Assembly: GCF_900103525.1 (NCBI RefSeq)
Contig: NZ_FNHN01000005.1
Span: 186,001-250,000, forward strand
From: Bacillus sp. OK048
GTDB taxonomy: Bacteria; Bacillota; Bacilli; Bacillales; Cytobacillaceae
Direction: 5' to 3'
DNA length: 64,000 nt
Part shown: piece by piece, positions 37,348 to 45,979 of the stretch
Layout of the letters: the number at the start of each line of letters is the position of its first letter
Numbering within the stretch: position 1 is the stretch's first letter
Made by a program: the position numbers and the translations under genes
Notes under the pieces: model-generated
Told to the model about the DNA's origin: nothing
The model's input: only the letters and a program-made list of their open reading frames with translations
The model's database searches: none

Positions 37348-38112
37348 ATGAAAAAGTATAAAGGTTATTTAATTGATCTTGATGGAACCATGTACAAAGG
37401 ATCAGAAAAAATTGAGGCGGCTGGAGATTTTGTGAAAAAATTGAAGGAAAAGGATATTCCTTATTTATTCGTTACGAATAATTCTTCTAGAACTCCAGCC
37501 CAAGTTGCTCAAAAGTTGAGAGAATTTGATATTCCCGCGGAAGAAGATTTAGTATTTACAACTAGTCAGGCAACAGCTAATTATATCTATGACCAAAAGA
37601 AGGACGCTTCCGTATATGTGATTGGCGAAGAAGGAATTCGTAGCGCTTTGAATGAAAAGAAGTTTGCATTTAGTGGAGAAACCCCAGACTATGTTGTAAT
37701 CGGTATTGACCGTGAGATAAGCTATGAAAAATTAGCCGTAGCCTGCCTAGCAGTCCGCAATGGAGCAATCTTCATCTCGACAAACGGAGATATAGCGATT
37801 CCGACCGAGCGGGGTTTGCTCCCTGGAAACGGATCGCTTACCTCTGTGATTGCTGTTTCGACCCAGACAAAGCCGATTTTTATCGGGAAGCCTGAATCAA
37901 TCATCATGGAGCAGGCGTTAAAGGTTCTTGGCACCTCTAAAGAAGAAACGTTAATGGTTGGGGATTATTATGATACCGATATTTTAGCAGGGATGAATGC
38001 TGGGCTTGATACGCTATTGGTTCATACTGGAGTCACAACGAAGGAATTGCTTTCAGGGTATGATCGACAACCAACCTATGCTATTGACACACTAGATCAG
38101 TGGGAGCCGTAA
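37348..38112 (+). CDS. yutF: HAD-family sugar phosphatase YutF (NagD-like)
   Basis: A 254-residue HAD hydrolase of class IIA (TIGR01457 type). Nucleophile and acid Asp10 and Asp12 in LIDLDGTMYKG; motif II TNNSSRTP; motif III Lys in IGKPE; motif IV GDYYDTDILAG. It removes phosphate from small metabolites; the natural substrate is not known. ATG at 37348 was chosen because ataggagtg precedes it. Confidence 0.9.
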   Translation: MKKYKGYLIDLDGTMYKGSEKIEAAGDFVKKLKEKDIPYLFVTNNSSRTPAQVAQKLREFDIPAEEDLVFTTSQATANYIYDQKKDASVYVIGEEGIRSALNEKKFAFSGETPDYVVIGIDREISYEKLAVACLAVRNGAIFISTNGDIAIPTERGLLPGNGSLTSVIAVSTQTKPIFIGKPESIIMEQALKVLGTSKEETLMVGDYYDTDILAGMNAGLDTLLVHTGVTTKELLSGYDRQPTYAIDTLDQWEP

Positions 38113-38138
38113 GAAAAGGATGGAGCATTCAACTTTGA

Positions 38139-38265
38139 GAATTGTCTAGCTGCAGCGCCTAGGGGCTCGGGGTCATAAGCCAATCCGTCAGAAAGGTTAA
38201 AGAACAACCTTCCCGCCAGCTCGTCTTATGCCTGTCGCCCCTGATCAAGGCGCTTCCGCTTTTCT
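38139..38265. repeat. GC-rich intergenic repeat family 2 (copy 2, inverted)
   Basis: Runs from GAATTGTCTAGCTGCAGCGC to AAGGCGCTTCCGCTTTTC and is the reverse complement of 34491-34612. It fills the space between the converging yutF and yutG genes. The two copies lie 3.5 kb apart in opposite orientation, so recombination between them would invert yutC-yutF. Confidence 0.8.
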
Positions 38266-38764
38266 ATTCAACATGAGCAGCCCGATGAGCAAGTCTGCTA
38301 GAAGCAGCAGCTGCAATCGCGCCGATGATATCATCTAAAAAGGTATGACATTCACCTGTAGATTTATCATTCAAATGTGCTAAGATTCCTGGTTTTTGCT
38401 TATCAATATATCCATAGTTTGTAAAACCAATCGAGCCGTACACATTCACAATCGACAATGCTAAAATTTCATCAACCCCATAAAGACTCTCATCGGTTTT
38501 GATAATCGATTGAATGGGTTCTTCCAACATTCCTTTTTCGGCAAGGATATCGAGCTGAATACCTGTAATAACGGCATTTTGGACTTCGCGTTTTGACAGC
38601 ACGCGTTCAACATTGGCAATACAGTCTTCCATTTTTAAGTTTTTGTGGTATTTTTCCTGTAAGAAAAAGACTAAATCTGCAATATCCTGAATGTCGACGC
38701 CTCTTTCTTTAATCCATCTTCTTGCTGTTTCTTCTGTTAGATCCATTTTTTTATCTTCTGCCAT
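38264..38764 (-). CDS. yutG: Phosphatidylglycerophosphatase A-related protein YutG
   Basis: A 166-residue protein similar to the PgpA family as represented by Bacillus YutG. Conserved: YGSIGFTNYGYIDKQKPG, HTFLDDIIGAIAAAASSR. It lacks the obvious multiple TM spans of E. coli PgpA, so a phosphatase role is uncertain. ATG at 38764 was chosen because aaaggtgatctgg lies just upstream; GTG at 38773 overlaps that site. Same position as in B. subtilis. Confidence 0.75.
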   Translation of the reverse strand: MAEDKKMDLTEETARRWIKERGVDIQDIADLVFFLQEKYHKNLKMEDCIANVERVLSKREVQNAVITGIQLDILAEKGMLEEPIQSIIKTDESLYGVDEILALSIVNVYGSIGFTNYGYIDKQKPGILAHLNDKSTGECHTFLDDIIGAIAAAASSRLAHRAAHVE

Positions 38765-38967
38765 CCAGATCACCTTTTTCTTGGAATTTTCACTATTCTT
38801 AATTCATAACATATTCACGGCCACTTGAAAAGGAACGAATGAATCAATACCCTCTTTACAGATTTCTCCTATCATGTTTTTCTTATACTTCTTGCTAAGA
38901 AGACAACAAGTTTTTTGGGCTACTACATATATATGACATAGGAGACGAAATGAGAAGAGGTGAGTGG

Positions 38968-39978
38968 ATGTTGCAAAAATTGCTTGAAGTTAAATATGGA
39001 ATACAAGTTGATGAATATCTTAAATTAGATTCCTACGACGCGCTGCGAAGCAATGGCTGGCTCTATTTGATTGCTAAACCTAACGGTAGGACAGTCGAGG
39101 ATATAATTGAACTAGAGAAAATTGCGGATCACTTAAGGGAAACTGGTGATACCTATGTGCCTGCCTTTTTACCCGATAACGAAGGCAACGTTATCACAAC
39201 GTGGGAGGAAAAACAGTATTGTGTACTGGCAAATCGACAAATGGATAAAAAAAACAAAGTGAAATTAGGACGAAAGTTAGCCAAATTTCATGAACGCGGA
39301 AAAACAGTGCCCTTTAAAATTGATAGATCAAGCAGGATCGGGCAATGGAAGCAATTATGGGAAAAGCGCCTTGATCAAATTGAAAAGGTATGGAGTGAGC
39401 TGATGTTTCAAACGCCAGAAGATGATTTTGAAAGAATGTTTATTGATTCATTCCCTTATTTTATTGGGCTTACAGAAAATGCGATTCAATATCTAGTAGA
39501 TACTGAGTTAGATGACGAACCAAAAGAAGCCGATAGTGGAACAGTTTGCCATGAGCGGTTTTCAAAAAACTCATGGGGTGCCAATTATTCATTGAAGGAT
39601 CCATTTGATTGGGTGTTTGATCATCGCAGTCGAGATCTTGCAGAATGGACGAGAGAGAGGTACTTTCTTAATACGCAAACATACGAAATCGATGTGAGGC
39701 AGTTTTTCAATGATTACCAAACTATTGGACCATTAACCTCTTTTTCGTGGCGGTTATTATTTTCACGTTTACTATTCCCGCTCCATTACTTTGAATGTAT
39801 TGAAAATTACTATATAACTCGTTCAGAACAGGATAAAAAAATGTTAGAAGAACAGTTAAGTAAAATGTTAAAGCAATCAACTGAATATGAACGCTTTTTA
39901 GCTTACTTTTACCAAACAGTGGGTGCACCAATAAAACCATTAAAACTTCCCCAACTAGACTGGTTATCAATAAGATAA
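38968..39978 (+). CDS. yutH: Spore coat-associated protein YutH
   Basis: A 336-residue protein related to the CotS/YutH group of kinase-like (APH fold) spore coat proteins. Family-like features: WLYLIAKPNGRTVEDIIEL, GRKLAKFHERGKTVPF and HERFSKNSWGANYSLKDPF. The usual kinase catalytic Asp is not clearly conserved, so it is probably structural. ATG at 38968 follows agaggtgagtgg. Neighbours and the B. subtilis homolog suggest expression in the mother cell. Confidence 0.82.
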   Translation: MLQKLLEVKYGIQVDEYLKLDSYDALRSNGWLYLIAKPNGRTVEDIIELEKIADHLRETGDTYVPAFLPDNEGNVITTWEEKQYCVLANRQMDKKNKVKLGRKLAKFHERGKTVPFKIDRSSRIGQWKQLWEKRLDQIEKVWSELMFQTPEDDFERMFIDSFPYFIGLTENAIQYLVDTELDDEPKEADSGTVCHERFSKNSWGANYSLKDPFDWVFDHRSRDLAEWTRERYFLNTQTYEIDVRQFFNDYQTIGPLTSFSWRLLFSRLLFPLHYFECIENYYITRSEQDKKMLEEQLSKMLKQSTEYERFLAYFYQTVGAPIKPLKLPQLDWLSIR

Positions 39979-40022
39979 TGAAAAAGCGATTGCTTGGCTA
40001 AGCAATCGCTTTTTCATTTATG
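39977..40022. terminator. Bidirectional terminator yutH / yutI
   Basis: AATGAAAAAGCGATTGCTT...AAGCAATCGCTTTTTCATT, a perfect stem of about 19 bp between converging genes. Confidence 0.9.
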
Positions 40023-40023
40023 A

Positions 40024-40266
40024 TTAAAATACTTGTTCTACTTCAACAATGCCAGGAACTTCTTCTAAAAGTGCTCTTTCAATTCCTGCTTTAAGGGTAA
40101 TCGTTGAGCTCGGGCAGCTTCCGCATGCGCCTAGTAAACGGAGTTTAACAATACCGTCCTCAATATCGACTAATTCACAATCTCCTCCATCGCGAAGAAG
40201 AAATGGACGTAATTTATCTAATACTTCCTGAACTTGCTCAAACATTTCTTGTACTTGTTCTGCCAT
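40024..40266 (-). CDS. yutI: NifU C-terminal-domain protein YutI
   Basis: An 80-residue Nfu-type protein. The CGSC motif (Cys48, Cys51 in [12 protein letters not shown]) binds a bridging 4Fe-4S cluster in a dimer. It should carry clusters from the SufBCD scaffold to target enzymes. ATG at 40266 follows gaaaggagacgatata. It sits in a group of Fe-S and thiol genes (yuzD, yuzB, yutM, yumC). Confidence 0.92.
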   Translation of the reverse strand: MAEQVQEMFEQVQEVLDKLRPFLLRDGGDCELVDIEDGIVKLRLLGACGSCPSSTITLKAGIERALLEEVPGIVEVEQVF

Positions 40267-40418
40267 TTTATATCGTCTCCTTTCCTTACCTTATATTATA
40301 ATGTCATCGAGGGGAAAAATCCATTCTCATGAAATGGGAATTCGCACATTTACAACCATATTTGTGTGTTTAATAGTTTGAATGATGTAAAATAAAAGAA
40401 AAAGGCAGGTTGGATGGA

Positions 40419-40745
40419 ATGACAAATACGACCGTTGAAATTATTCTTTATGGAGCAGAACAACTATGCCCAAGCTGTGTTAACTTACCTTCTTCAAAGG
40501 AAACATTTGAATGGCTTGAGGCAGCTATTTCTAGAAAGTTCCCTGAGCAGCTTTTTAAAATGACCTATGTTGATATTTTTCAACCGCCAAATGACAGTGA
40601 AAAAGAAAATTTTGCCAAAAGAGTGATTGAGGAAGATCTGTTCTATCCCGTTGTTGTCATTAAAGATAAAATAGTCGGGGAAGGGAACCCGAGGTTAAAA
40701 ACAATCTTTGCTGAAATGGAAAAATACGGTTATATGGCGATATAA
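40419..40745 (+). CDS. yuzD: DUF1462 thioredoxin-like protein YuzD
   Basis: A 108-residue protein of the YuzD family with CPSC (Cys17, Cys20) after a first beta strand, a thioredoxin-like arrangement. Divergent from yutI across 150 bases, as in B. subtilis. Probably a redox partner for Fe-S or thiol metabolism, but untested. ATG at 40419 was chosen over TTG at 40410; the ribosome site is weak (ggatgga). Confidence 0.85.
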   Translation: MTNTTVEIILYGAEQLCPSCVNLPSSKETFEWLEAAISRKFPEQLFKMTYVDIFQPPNDSEKENFAKRVIEEDLFYPVVVIKDKIVGEGNPRLKTIFAEMEKYGYMAI

Positions 40746-40784
40746 GAGAAGCATTCCTAGTTGATACTGGGATGCTTCTTTTTC
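40746..40784 (+). terminator. Terminator of yuzD
   Basis: AGAAGCATTCCTAG...CTGGGATGCTTCTTTTT, a stem with a wobble pair and a T-run. Confidence 0.82.
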
Positions 40785-40904
40785 GTCCTAGGGTGAAATA
40801 ACAACAAATACGAAAGGGTTTATTGTCAATAGCACCTCCAAACATGGTATTTGACGATGCTGTAGAAAGATAGTAGGATAATAAGTTAATGAGAGGTGAT
40901 AGCC

Positions 40905-41144
40905 ATGATTCAGCCAATTATTGAATTTTGTATGAGTAATCTGGCCAGCGGTGCTCAAAAGGCTCTAGAGATATTAGAAAAAGACCCAAATCTCGATATC
41001 ATTGAATACGGATGTCTCGGTTATTGTGGGAAATGTGCTTCTACCCTTTATGCTCTTGTAAATGGCGAGGTCGTATCTGGCAATACACCTGAAGAATTGG
41101 TCGAAAACATTTACCGATATTTGGATGAAAATCCAATGTTTTAA
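40905..41144 (+). CDS. yuzB: UPF0349 / DUF1450 protein YuzB
   Basis: A 79-residue Cys-rich protein. Cys9 plus the cluster CLGYCGKC (Cys37, Cys41, Cys44) could bind metal or an Fe-S cluster. Conserved in Bacillus near yutM. Function unknown. ATG at 40905 follows gagaggtgatagcc. Confidence 0.88.
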   Translation: MIQPIIEFCMSNLASGAQKALEILEKDPNLDIIEYGCLGYCGKCASTLYALVNGEVVSGNTPEELVENIYRYLDENPMF

Positions 41145-41222
41145 TTATATGGTTTAATTAGTTGAGGACTTACCATTCAGTGTATATACTATAAGAAAGA
41201 CCTCAAAAAGGAGGAGAAATAA

Positions 41223-41588
41223 ATGAGTAACGATGTAGTTATTTTAACGGAAGCTGCGGCTCTTCAAATAAAAGAAATGATGAAACACAATGAAGAAGAA
41301 GGTGCTCTTTTACGCGTTAGTGTAAAAGGTGGAGGCTGCAGTGGTTTATCTTACGGTATGGGCTTTGACCATGAAGTGAAAGAAAACGATCTTCATTCCG
41401 TGCAACATGAAATTCAAGTCCTGATTGATAAAGAGGATGCTGCAATATTAAAGGGTACTAAAATTGATTATAAGCAATCCATGATGGGCGGCGGATTTAC
41501 GATTGAAAATCCTAATGCGATCGCATCATGTGGCTGTGGTTCATCGTTTAGGACGGCTACAGCAACAGGAACACCTGAAGAATGCTAA
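41223..41588 (+). CDS. yutM: A-type Fe-S carrier YutM (HesB/IscA/ErpA family)
   Basis: A 121-residue A-type carrier with the three conserved cysteines: Cys39 (GGGCSGLSYGM), Cys103 and Cys105 (SCGCGSSF). It receives clusters from SufBCD and delivers them to apoenzymes. An extra C-terminal Cys121 ends the protein. ATG at 41223 follows aaaggaggagaaata. Shares a hairpin with the converging yumC. Confidence 0.92.
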   Translation: MSNDVVILTEAAALQIKEMMKHNEEEGALLRVSVKGGGCSGLSYGMGFDHEVKENDLHSVQHEIQVLIDKEDAAILKGTKIDYKQSMMGGGFTIENPNAIASCGCGSSFRTATATGTPEEC

Positions 41589-41593
41589 AACAA

Positions 41594-41626
41594 AGCAAAA
41601 GGCGCCTCAAGTAGGCGCCTTTCATA
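41594..41626. terminator. Bidirectional terminator yutM / yumC
   Basis: AAAGGCGCCT-caagt-AGGCGCCTTT, a perfect 10-bp stem, between converging genes. Confidence 0.88.
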
Positions 41627-42625
41627 TTACTTACCAAACATGGAAGAACTGTGAAGTGGTTGGATCTTAGCTTTTGGATCAATAAATGCTTTTGCGTTGT
41701 TAACTGCAGTTGGTGCTTCACCAAATCCGCAGGCGATTAGTTTCACTTTGCCTTCATATGTGCATATATCTCCAGCAGCATAAATGCCAGGTACTTTCGT
41801 TTCCATTTTAGAATTGACCACAATAGAGCTTTTTTCAATATCTAAGCCCCACTCTTTAATTGGACCTAGAGAGGAAACAAAACCATAGTTACAAATAACA
41901 GCATCAACGTCAATTGCTTCTCTGCCTTCGCCGTTAACTCCTGTTAGGACAACTTGCTTAATACCGCTGTCATCACCAATTAATTCAGCTGGAATAAAAG
42001 GAGTTTTGACCATTACTTTTGAGTTATTCAAGTTCTCAACACTATGCTCATGCGCTCTGAATTTATCACGACGATGAACAATCGTTACTTCCTTTGCAAT
42101 CGGCTCTAACATTAATGCCCAGTCTACAGCCGAATCGCCGCCACCAAAAACAATCACTTTTTGGTCAGCAAACTTGTTAAGATCGTCTATAAAGTAATGG
42201 AGGTTTTTACGCTCATATTGTGTAGCGCTTTCAAGTTCCAATCGACGTGGTTGGAAGGCACCGTTCCCAGCTGTAATAATAACTGTTTTTGAATAATGGA
42301 CTTCAGAATTGGTCGTTAATTTGAACGTCCCATCCTCTAGTTTTTCTAACTTTTCAACGGATTGTTCTAAAGCAACAGCAGGATCAAACTTTGCCATTTG
42401 TTCCTTTAGATTATTTATTAATTCTTGTGCACGGACTTTTGGAAATCCTGCAACGTCATAAATGTATTTTTCTGGGTATAGTGCCGATAATTGTCCGCCT
42501 AATTGTGGCAAGCTCTCGATGATCTTTACTGAAGCTTGTCTCATACCACCATAAAAGGCAGTAAATAGACCGGTAGGACCGCCCCCGATAATCGTAATAT
42601 CATAAACTTTTTTATCTTCTTGCAC
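41627..42625 (-). CDS. yumC: Ferredoxin/flavodoxin-NADP+ reductase (TrxR-like)
   Basis: FAD enzyme of 332 residues of the thioredoxin-reductase-like FNR class found in Bacillus. FAD loop [16 protein letters not shown] near residue 12, NADPH loop [12 protein letters not shown] near residue 160, and [21 protein letters not shown] late in the chain. It lacks the CxxC of true thioredoxin reductase, as expected for YumC. It supplies electrons to ferredoxin or flavodoxin. ATG at 42625 follows aagggggatatagg. Confidence 0.93.
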   Translation of the reverse strand: MQEDKKVYDITIIGGGPTGLFTAFYGGMRQASVKIIESLPQLGGQLSALYPEKYIYDVAGFPKVRAQELINNLKEQMAKFDPAVALEQSVEKLEKLEDGTFKLTTNSEVHYSKTVIITAGNGAFQPRRLELESATQYERKNLHYFIDDLNKFADQKVIVFGGGDSAVDWALMLEPIAKEVTIVHRRDKFRAHEHSVENLNNSKVMVKTPFIPAELIGDDSGIKQVVLTGVNGEGREAIDVDAVICNYGFVSSLGPIKEWGLDIEKSSIVVNSKMETKVPGIYAAGDICTYEGKVKLIACGFGEAPTAVNNAKAFIDPKAKIQPLHSSSMFGK

Positions 42626-42980
42626 CCTATATCCCCCTTACTTATGTAGTAACAGTTTCTATTTCCTATAATATAACAAAAAGATAACATCCTCACAACT
42701 TTTGGGGAATATTCAGAAATTTAGTACAGAAAATTAGTACAGAAAAGTACATACTGACTGTAAAAATATTTAAAATAACTACTTGATATTGTGAAGAGTT
42801 TATCATAAGATATATTGAGGGTAGATGTTAAATTTGTGTGACGAAGTTAGTAATAATTTGTGTCCATGTACGTGAAATATATCACATACTTTTTCCGGCT
42901 AACGAAAATAATATTGTTAAAAGCGGAGGAAGATAAGGTTAAGCATAATACTCAAAATAAAAAAGGTGGAAGTGATCACT
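42626..42980. other. Gene-free divergent region yumC / yumB
   Basis: 355 AT-rich bases with no credible gene. It must hold the promoters of both diverging oxidoreductase genes. Seen: a perfect 13-bp tandem duplication TTAGTACAGAAAA at 42721-42733 and 42734-42746, and an Fnr/Rex-like palindrome at 42871-42886. Confidence 0.6.
42871..42886 (+). promoter_or_regulatory. Fnr- or Rex-like operator upstream of yumB
   Basis: CGTGAAATATATCACA contains the perfect palindrome GTGA-N6-TCAC and differs from the Bacillus Fnr box (TGTGA-N6-TCACA) at one base. The core also resembles the Rex box (TTGTGAAATAATTCACAA type). It lies about 95 bases before yumB, an NADH dehydrogenase-like gene, a plausible redox-regulated target. 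Prediction only. Confidence 0.45.
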
Positions 42981-44198
42981 TTGAGAAAGCCAAAAATAGT
43001 TATTGTCGGTGCGGGATATGGCGGGCTTATGACAACTGTTAGGTTGCAAAAGCTTGTTGGAGTTAATGAAGCTGATTTAGTATTAATAAATAAAAATGAT
43101 TACCATTATGAAACAACATGGCTTCATGAAGCATCTGCAGGTACACTTCATCATGATCGTGTCCGTTATGACATTCGTGATGTTATTGATAGAAGTAAAG
43201 TTGATTTTGTACAGGACACTGTGATTGAAATCAATAAAGAAGAGAAAAAAGTCATCCTAGAAAAGGGTGAAGTGGGGTACGATTATCTTGTTATCGCTCT
43301 TGGCGGTGAGCCAGAAACCTTTGGAATTAAAGGATTGAAAGAGTATGCTTTTGGAATCACGAATATAAACTCTTCACGTCAATTACGAGAGCATATTGAA
43401 TACCAATTTGCCACTTATAATATGGAAGAGGAAAAGAATGATAATCGTTTATCCATCGTTGTAGGTGGTGCTGGATTTACAGGAATTGAATTCCTAGGTG
43501 AATTAACAAATCGGATTCCAGAGCTATGTCATGAATATGATGTGGATTTCCACAAAGTGAAAGTAACTTGTGTTGAGGCATCCCCTACGGTTTTACCAGG
43601 ATTTGATCCAGAACTTGTAAACTATGCTGTTTCCCAATTAGAACGTAAAGGGGTAGAATTCTTAATTGGTACTGCCATTAAAGAATGTACACCTGAAGGA
43701 GTTCTTGTTGCTAAAGGTGATGATGAACCTAGGTTGATCCAGGCTGAAACAGTTGTTTGGGCCGCTGGTGTTCGAGGAAATTCTATTATTGAAAAATCAG
43801 GTTTTGAAGCAATGAGAGGTCGTGTGAAGGTTCAGCCAGACCTTCGTGTACCAAGCTTTGATGATGTATTTATTATTGGTGACAGCTCGCTTGTTATCAA
43901 TGAAGAAATCAACCGACCATATCCACCAACGGCACAAATTGCCATGCAACAAGGTGAAGTGGTTGCTCGTAACTTAGCAGCATTAATTCGCAACAAAACT
44001 GAACTTGAAACATTTACGTTTGATAATAAAGGAACCGTTTGTTCGCTTGGTGAAGACGATGCCATTGGTGTCGTGTTCGGTAAGAAAATAACAGGTGCCA
44101 AAGCATCCTTCATGAAAAAAGTAGTCGACAATCGTTCTCTATTTATGATTGGCGGAGCAGGTCTTGTATTGAAAAAAGGGAAATTCAACGTTTTTTAA
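42981..44198 (+). CDS. yumB: NADH dehydrogenase-like FAD oxidoreductase YumB
   Basis: Type II NADH dehydrogenase-like enzyme of 405 residues. FAD loop [14 protein letters not shown] at the N-terminus, second dinucleotide loop [18 protein letters not shown] near residue 155, and [21 protein letters not shown]-2 enzymes pass electrons from NADH to quinone at the membrane; the acceptor of YumB is not proven. TTG at 42981 ([10 protein letters not shown]) was preferred: aaaggtgg lies 12 bases upstream. GTG codons at 42966 and 42972 are alternatives. Confidence 0.9.
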   Translation: MRKPKIVIVGAGYGGLMTTVRLQKLVGVNEADLVLINKNDYHYETTWLHEASAGTLHHDRVRYDIRDVIDRSKVDFVQDTVIEINKEEKKVILEKGEVGYDYLVIALGGEPETFGIKGLKEYAFGITNINSSRQLREHIEYQFATYNMEEEKNDNRLSIVVGGAGFTGIEFLGELTNRIPELCHEYDVDFHKVKVTCVEASPTVLPGFDPELVNYAVSQLERKGVEFLIGTAIKECTPEGVLVAKGDDEPRLIQAETVVWAAGVRGNSIIEKSGFEAMRGRVKVQPDLRVPSFDDVFIIGDSSLVINEEINRPYPPTAQIAMQQGEVVARNLAALIRNKTELETFTFDNKGTVCSLGEDDAIGVVFGKKITGAKASFMKKVVDNRSLFMIGGAGLVLKKGKFNVF

Positions 44199-44209
44199 AT
44201 AATAATTTT

Positions 44210-44244
44210 CCAAAAAGGGCAGAGATATCTGTCCTTTTTTTGTT
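44210..44244 (+). terminator. Terminator of yumB
   Basis: AAAAAGGGCAGA-gatatc-TGTCCTTTTTTT: hairpin and T-run. Confidence 0.85.
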
Positions 44245-44279
44245 ACTATAAATATAACAGATAGGCGAGGGGGGTTTTT

Positions 44280-44771
44280 ATGAGCAATAAAGAGAAGCGA
44301 GGCAAAGTTTGGTTAGCAGTTAGTGGGCTGGTTAAATCTTCCGAGGGGCATTGGCTGGTTGTAAAAAAGCGGTATGGCGGCCTGAAAGGGAAGTGGTCAC
44401 TTCCTGCAGGTTTTGTAGACGAGGGAGAAACGGCGGATGAGGCGGTTGTTAGGGAGGTAAAGGAAGAAACCGGAATTTCCTGTACCGTAAAAGGATTAAT
44501 AGGTCTAAGAACCGGTGTCATTTCAGAAGAAATTAGTGATAATTTGCTCGTCTTTTTACTTGAACCACTGGGTGAATATTTTATTAAGCACCAGGAAAAT
44601 GAGTTGTATGAGGCAAAATTTATCGCACCCGAAGAACTTCTTCATGAAAAAGATGCTTCGATTATGCTTCACTATCTTATCAATCAAAAAGAAACAGTAA
44701 CGATCCCTGGTTATGATGGATTAAACCCGGGAGAACAGTTTCATTACAGTTCCTATAAATTATTTTTTTAA
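44280..44771 (+). CDS. NUDIX hydrolase
   Basis: A 163-residue NUDIX protein. The Nudix box is complete: GFVDEGETADEAVVREVKEE followed by TGI (the G-x5-E-x7-REVxEExGI pattern, about residues 44-66). It hydrolyses a nucleoside diphosphate linked to some group; the substrate cannot be read from sequence. ATG at 44280 follows gaggggggttttt. No operon partners. Confidence 0.9.
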   Translation: MSNKEKRGKVWLAVSGLVKSSEGHWLVVKKRYGGLKGKWSLPAGFVDEGETADEAVVREVKEETGISCTVKGLIGLRTGVISEEISDNLLVFLLEPLGEYFIKHQENELYEAKFIAPEELLHEKDASIMLHYLINQKETVTIPGYDGLNPGEQFHYSSYKLFF

Positions 44772-44927
44772 TTTTTAGAAAATTTGAGTATCATTTAGAA
44801 AATATAAGAAAACCAAGAGTGTATCCGCTTTTTTACCTTTTTTTGGGTGAATTTCGTCCTTTTCATTTTATCAGATTCTTGATATATTATCGGAATATTT
44901 TAAAAATATATTAAGGAGATGATTCGG

Positions 44928-45059
44928 ATGAAAACAACAAGCTTAGATACGAAAAAATGTGAGTATTGCTCAGGTATCGGTTATTTTCAATTACTGCTTG
45001 GGGGTTCTGAAACATGTACCTGCTGCGAGGGCTCGGGAAAGAAACAGGAAAAATATTAA
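44928..45059 (+). CDS. yuiA: YuiA family zinc-ribbon-like peptide
   Basis: A 43-residue peptide: MKTTSLDTKKCEYCSGIGYF, then GGSETCTCCEGSGKKQEKY. Two CxxC(x)GxG-like knuckles (CEYCSGIG and CTCCEGSG) resemble the DnaJ zinc motif and should bind one Zn. B. subtilis has yuiA at the same place beside yuiB. ATG at 44928 follows ttaaggagatgattcgg. Function unknown. Confidence 0.85.
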   Translation: MKTTSLDTKKCEYCSGIGYFQLLLGGSETCTCCEGSGKKQEKY

Positions 45060-45078
45060 TTATGGTCTATAATAACAA

Positions 45079-45123
45079 TGGAGCCAGCTTCCACGAGCAA
45101 TTTTGGGAAGCTATTTTTTTTAG
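45079..45123 (+). terminator. Terminator of yuiA
   Basis: AGCTTCC...GGGAAGCT followed by ATTTTTTTT. Confidence 0.8.
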
Positions 45124-45211
45124 GGATTTGCACCTGAGTACCGTATGTTAGGATTGACTCCCTTTTGGACATTCAGTAAACTTATTAATGATGTGTAAAG
45201 GGGGTTATTCC

Positions 45212-45535
45212 ATGCAAATGAGCATTGTTGTTTTAATCATATCCATCTTATTATTCTTTGTGTTATTTTTTGGTATTGGGTTTATTCTTAATATGCTTTT
45301 AAGAATGTCATGGATTATGGCAATTATTTATCCGATTATTGCTATATTTATCGTTGATAAAGTTAGGTTTATTGAATATTTTACAAACAGTAAAGTAGCA
45401 TTTCAAGAGCTTGGTCAAAAGTTAAGTAGTTTGGCTACAGCTGATATTCTCATTTTACTTAGCGGATTGGCAGGAGCAATTGCAGCCGGCATTACCATTA
45501 AAATGTTACGGAAAAATGGGTATCAAATGTTTTAA
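45212..45535 (+). CDS. yuiB: YuiB family membrane protein
   Basis: A 107-residue membrane protein with three hydrophobic spans (about 5-28, 33-52 and 76-96). Matches B. subtilis YuiB in size and place; function unknown. ATG at 45212 follows aaagggggttattcc. Its stop lies inside the first of two identical 33-bp copies of a terminator (45530-45562). Confidence 0.82.
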   Translation: MQMSIVVLIISILLFFVLFFGIGFILNMLLRMSWIMAIIYPIIAIFIVDKVRFIEYFTNSKVAFQELGQKLSSLATADILILLSGLAGAIAAGITIKMLRKNGYQMF

Positions 45536-45910
45536 GATCTTTACCCTGGGTAAAGGTCTTTTCAGATTGTCGAGATAGGGTGTTTTTCCTTCATCATGAG
45601 TCTGGCAGTCTTAATCCAGCCGATGATAACTAAAATTCCTGGAAAAATCGCAAAAGTGGTCATCATCCCAGCCGATGATAACCAAAATTCCTGGAAAAAT
45701 CGTAAAAGTGGTCATCATCAAGCCGATGATAACCAAAATTCCTGGAAAAATCGTAAAAGTGGTCATCATCAAGCCGATGATAACCAAAATTCCTGGAAAA
45801 ATCGTAAAAGTGGTCATCATCAAGCCGATGATAACTAAAATTCATAGAAATTGGCTGTCGAGACTTTCTCGGCAGCCTTTTAAGATCTTTACCCTGGGTA
45901 AAGGTCTTTT
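45530..45910. repeat. 33-bp direct repeats (duplicated yuiB terminator) bracketing array D
   Basis: The same 33 bases, TTTTAAGATCTTTACCCTGG then GTAAAGGTCTTTT, occur at 45530-45562 and 45878-45910. Each contains the terminator hairpin CTTTACCC/GGGTAAAG with a T-tail. Between them lie array D (45619-45850) and the hairpin GGCTGTCGAGA-ctt-TCTCGGCAGCC (45853-45877). The layout looks like an insertion that duplicated its 33-bp target, or an unequal exchange. Confidence 0.85.
45619..45850. repeat. Tandem array D: four 51-52-bp units and a partial fifth
   Basis: GCCGATGATAAC begins units at 45619, 45671, 45722, 45773 and 45824 (periods 52, 51, 51, 51). Each unit has GATGATAACCAAAATTCCTG and ends GTGGTCATCATC, an inverted repeat. 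The sequence is kin to array B1. Long open frames on both strands come from the period being near a multiple of three and are not evidence of coding. Confidence 0.9.
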
Positions 45911-45979
45911 TTTAATTGCCTTTTTGAATAATTCCTCTCAAGTTGGGAAATGAATATTTTGGGAGGAGTGAAAATTTAA

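Noticed and set aside
45596..45838. 80-codon open frame of ADDNQNSWKNRKSGHHQ repeats, and open frames on the opposite strand
   Set aside because: It arises from the 51-bp period of a palindromic array, which leaves several frames open on both strands. There is no ribosome site, and the unit changes from 52 to 51 bp.
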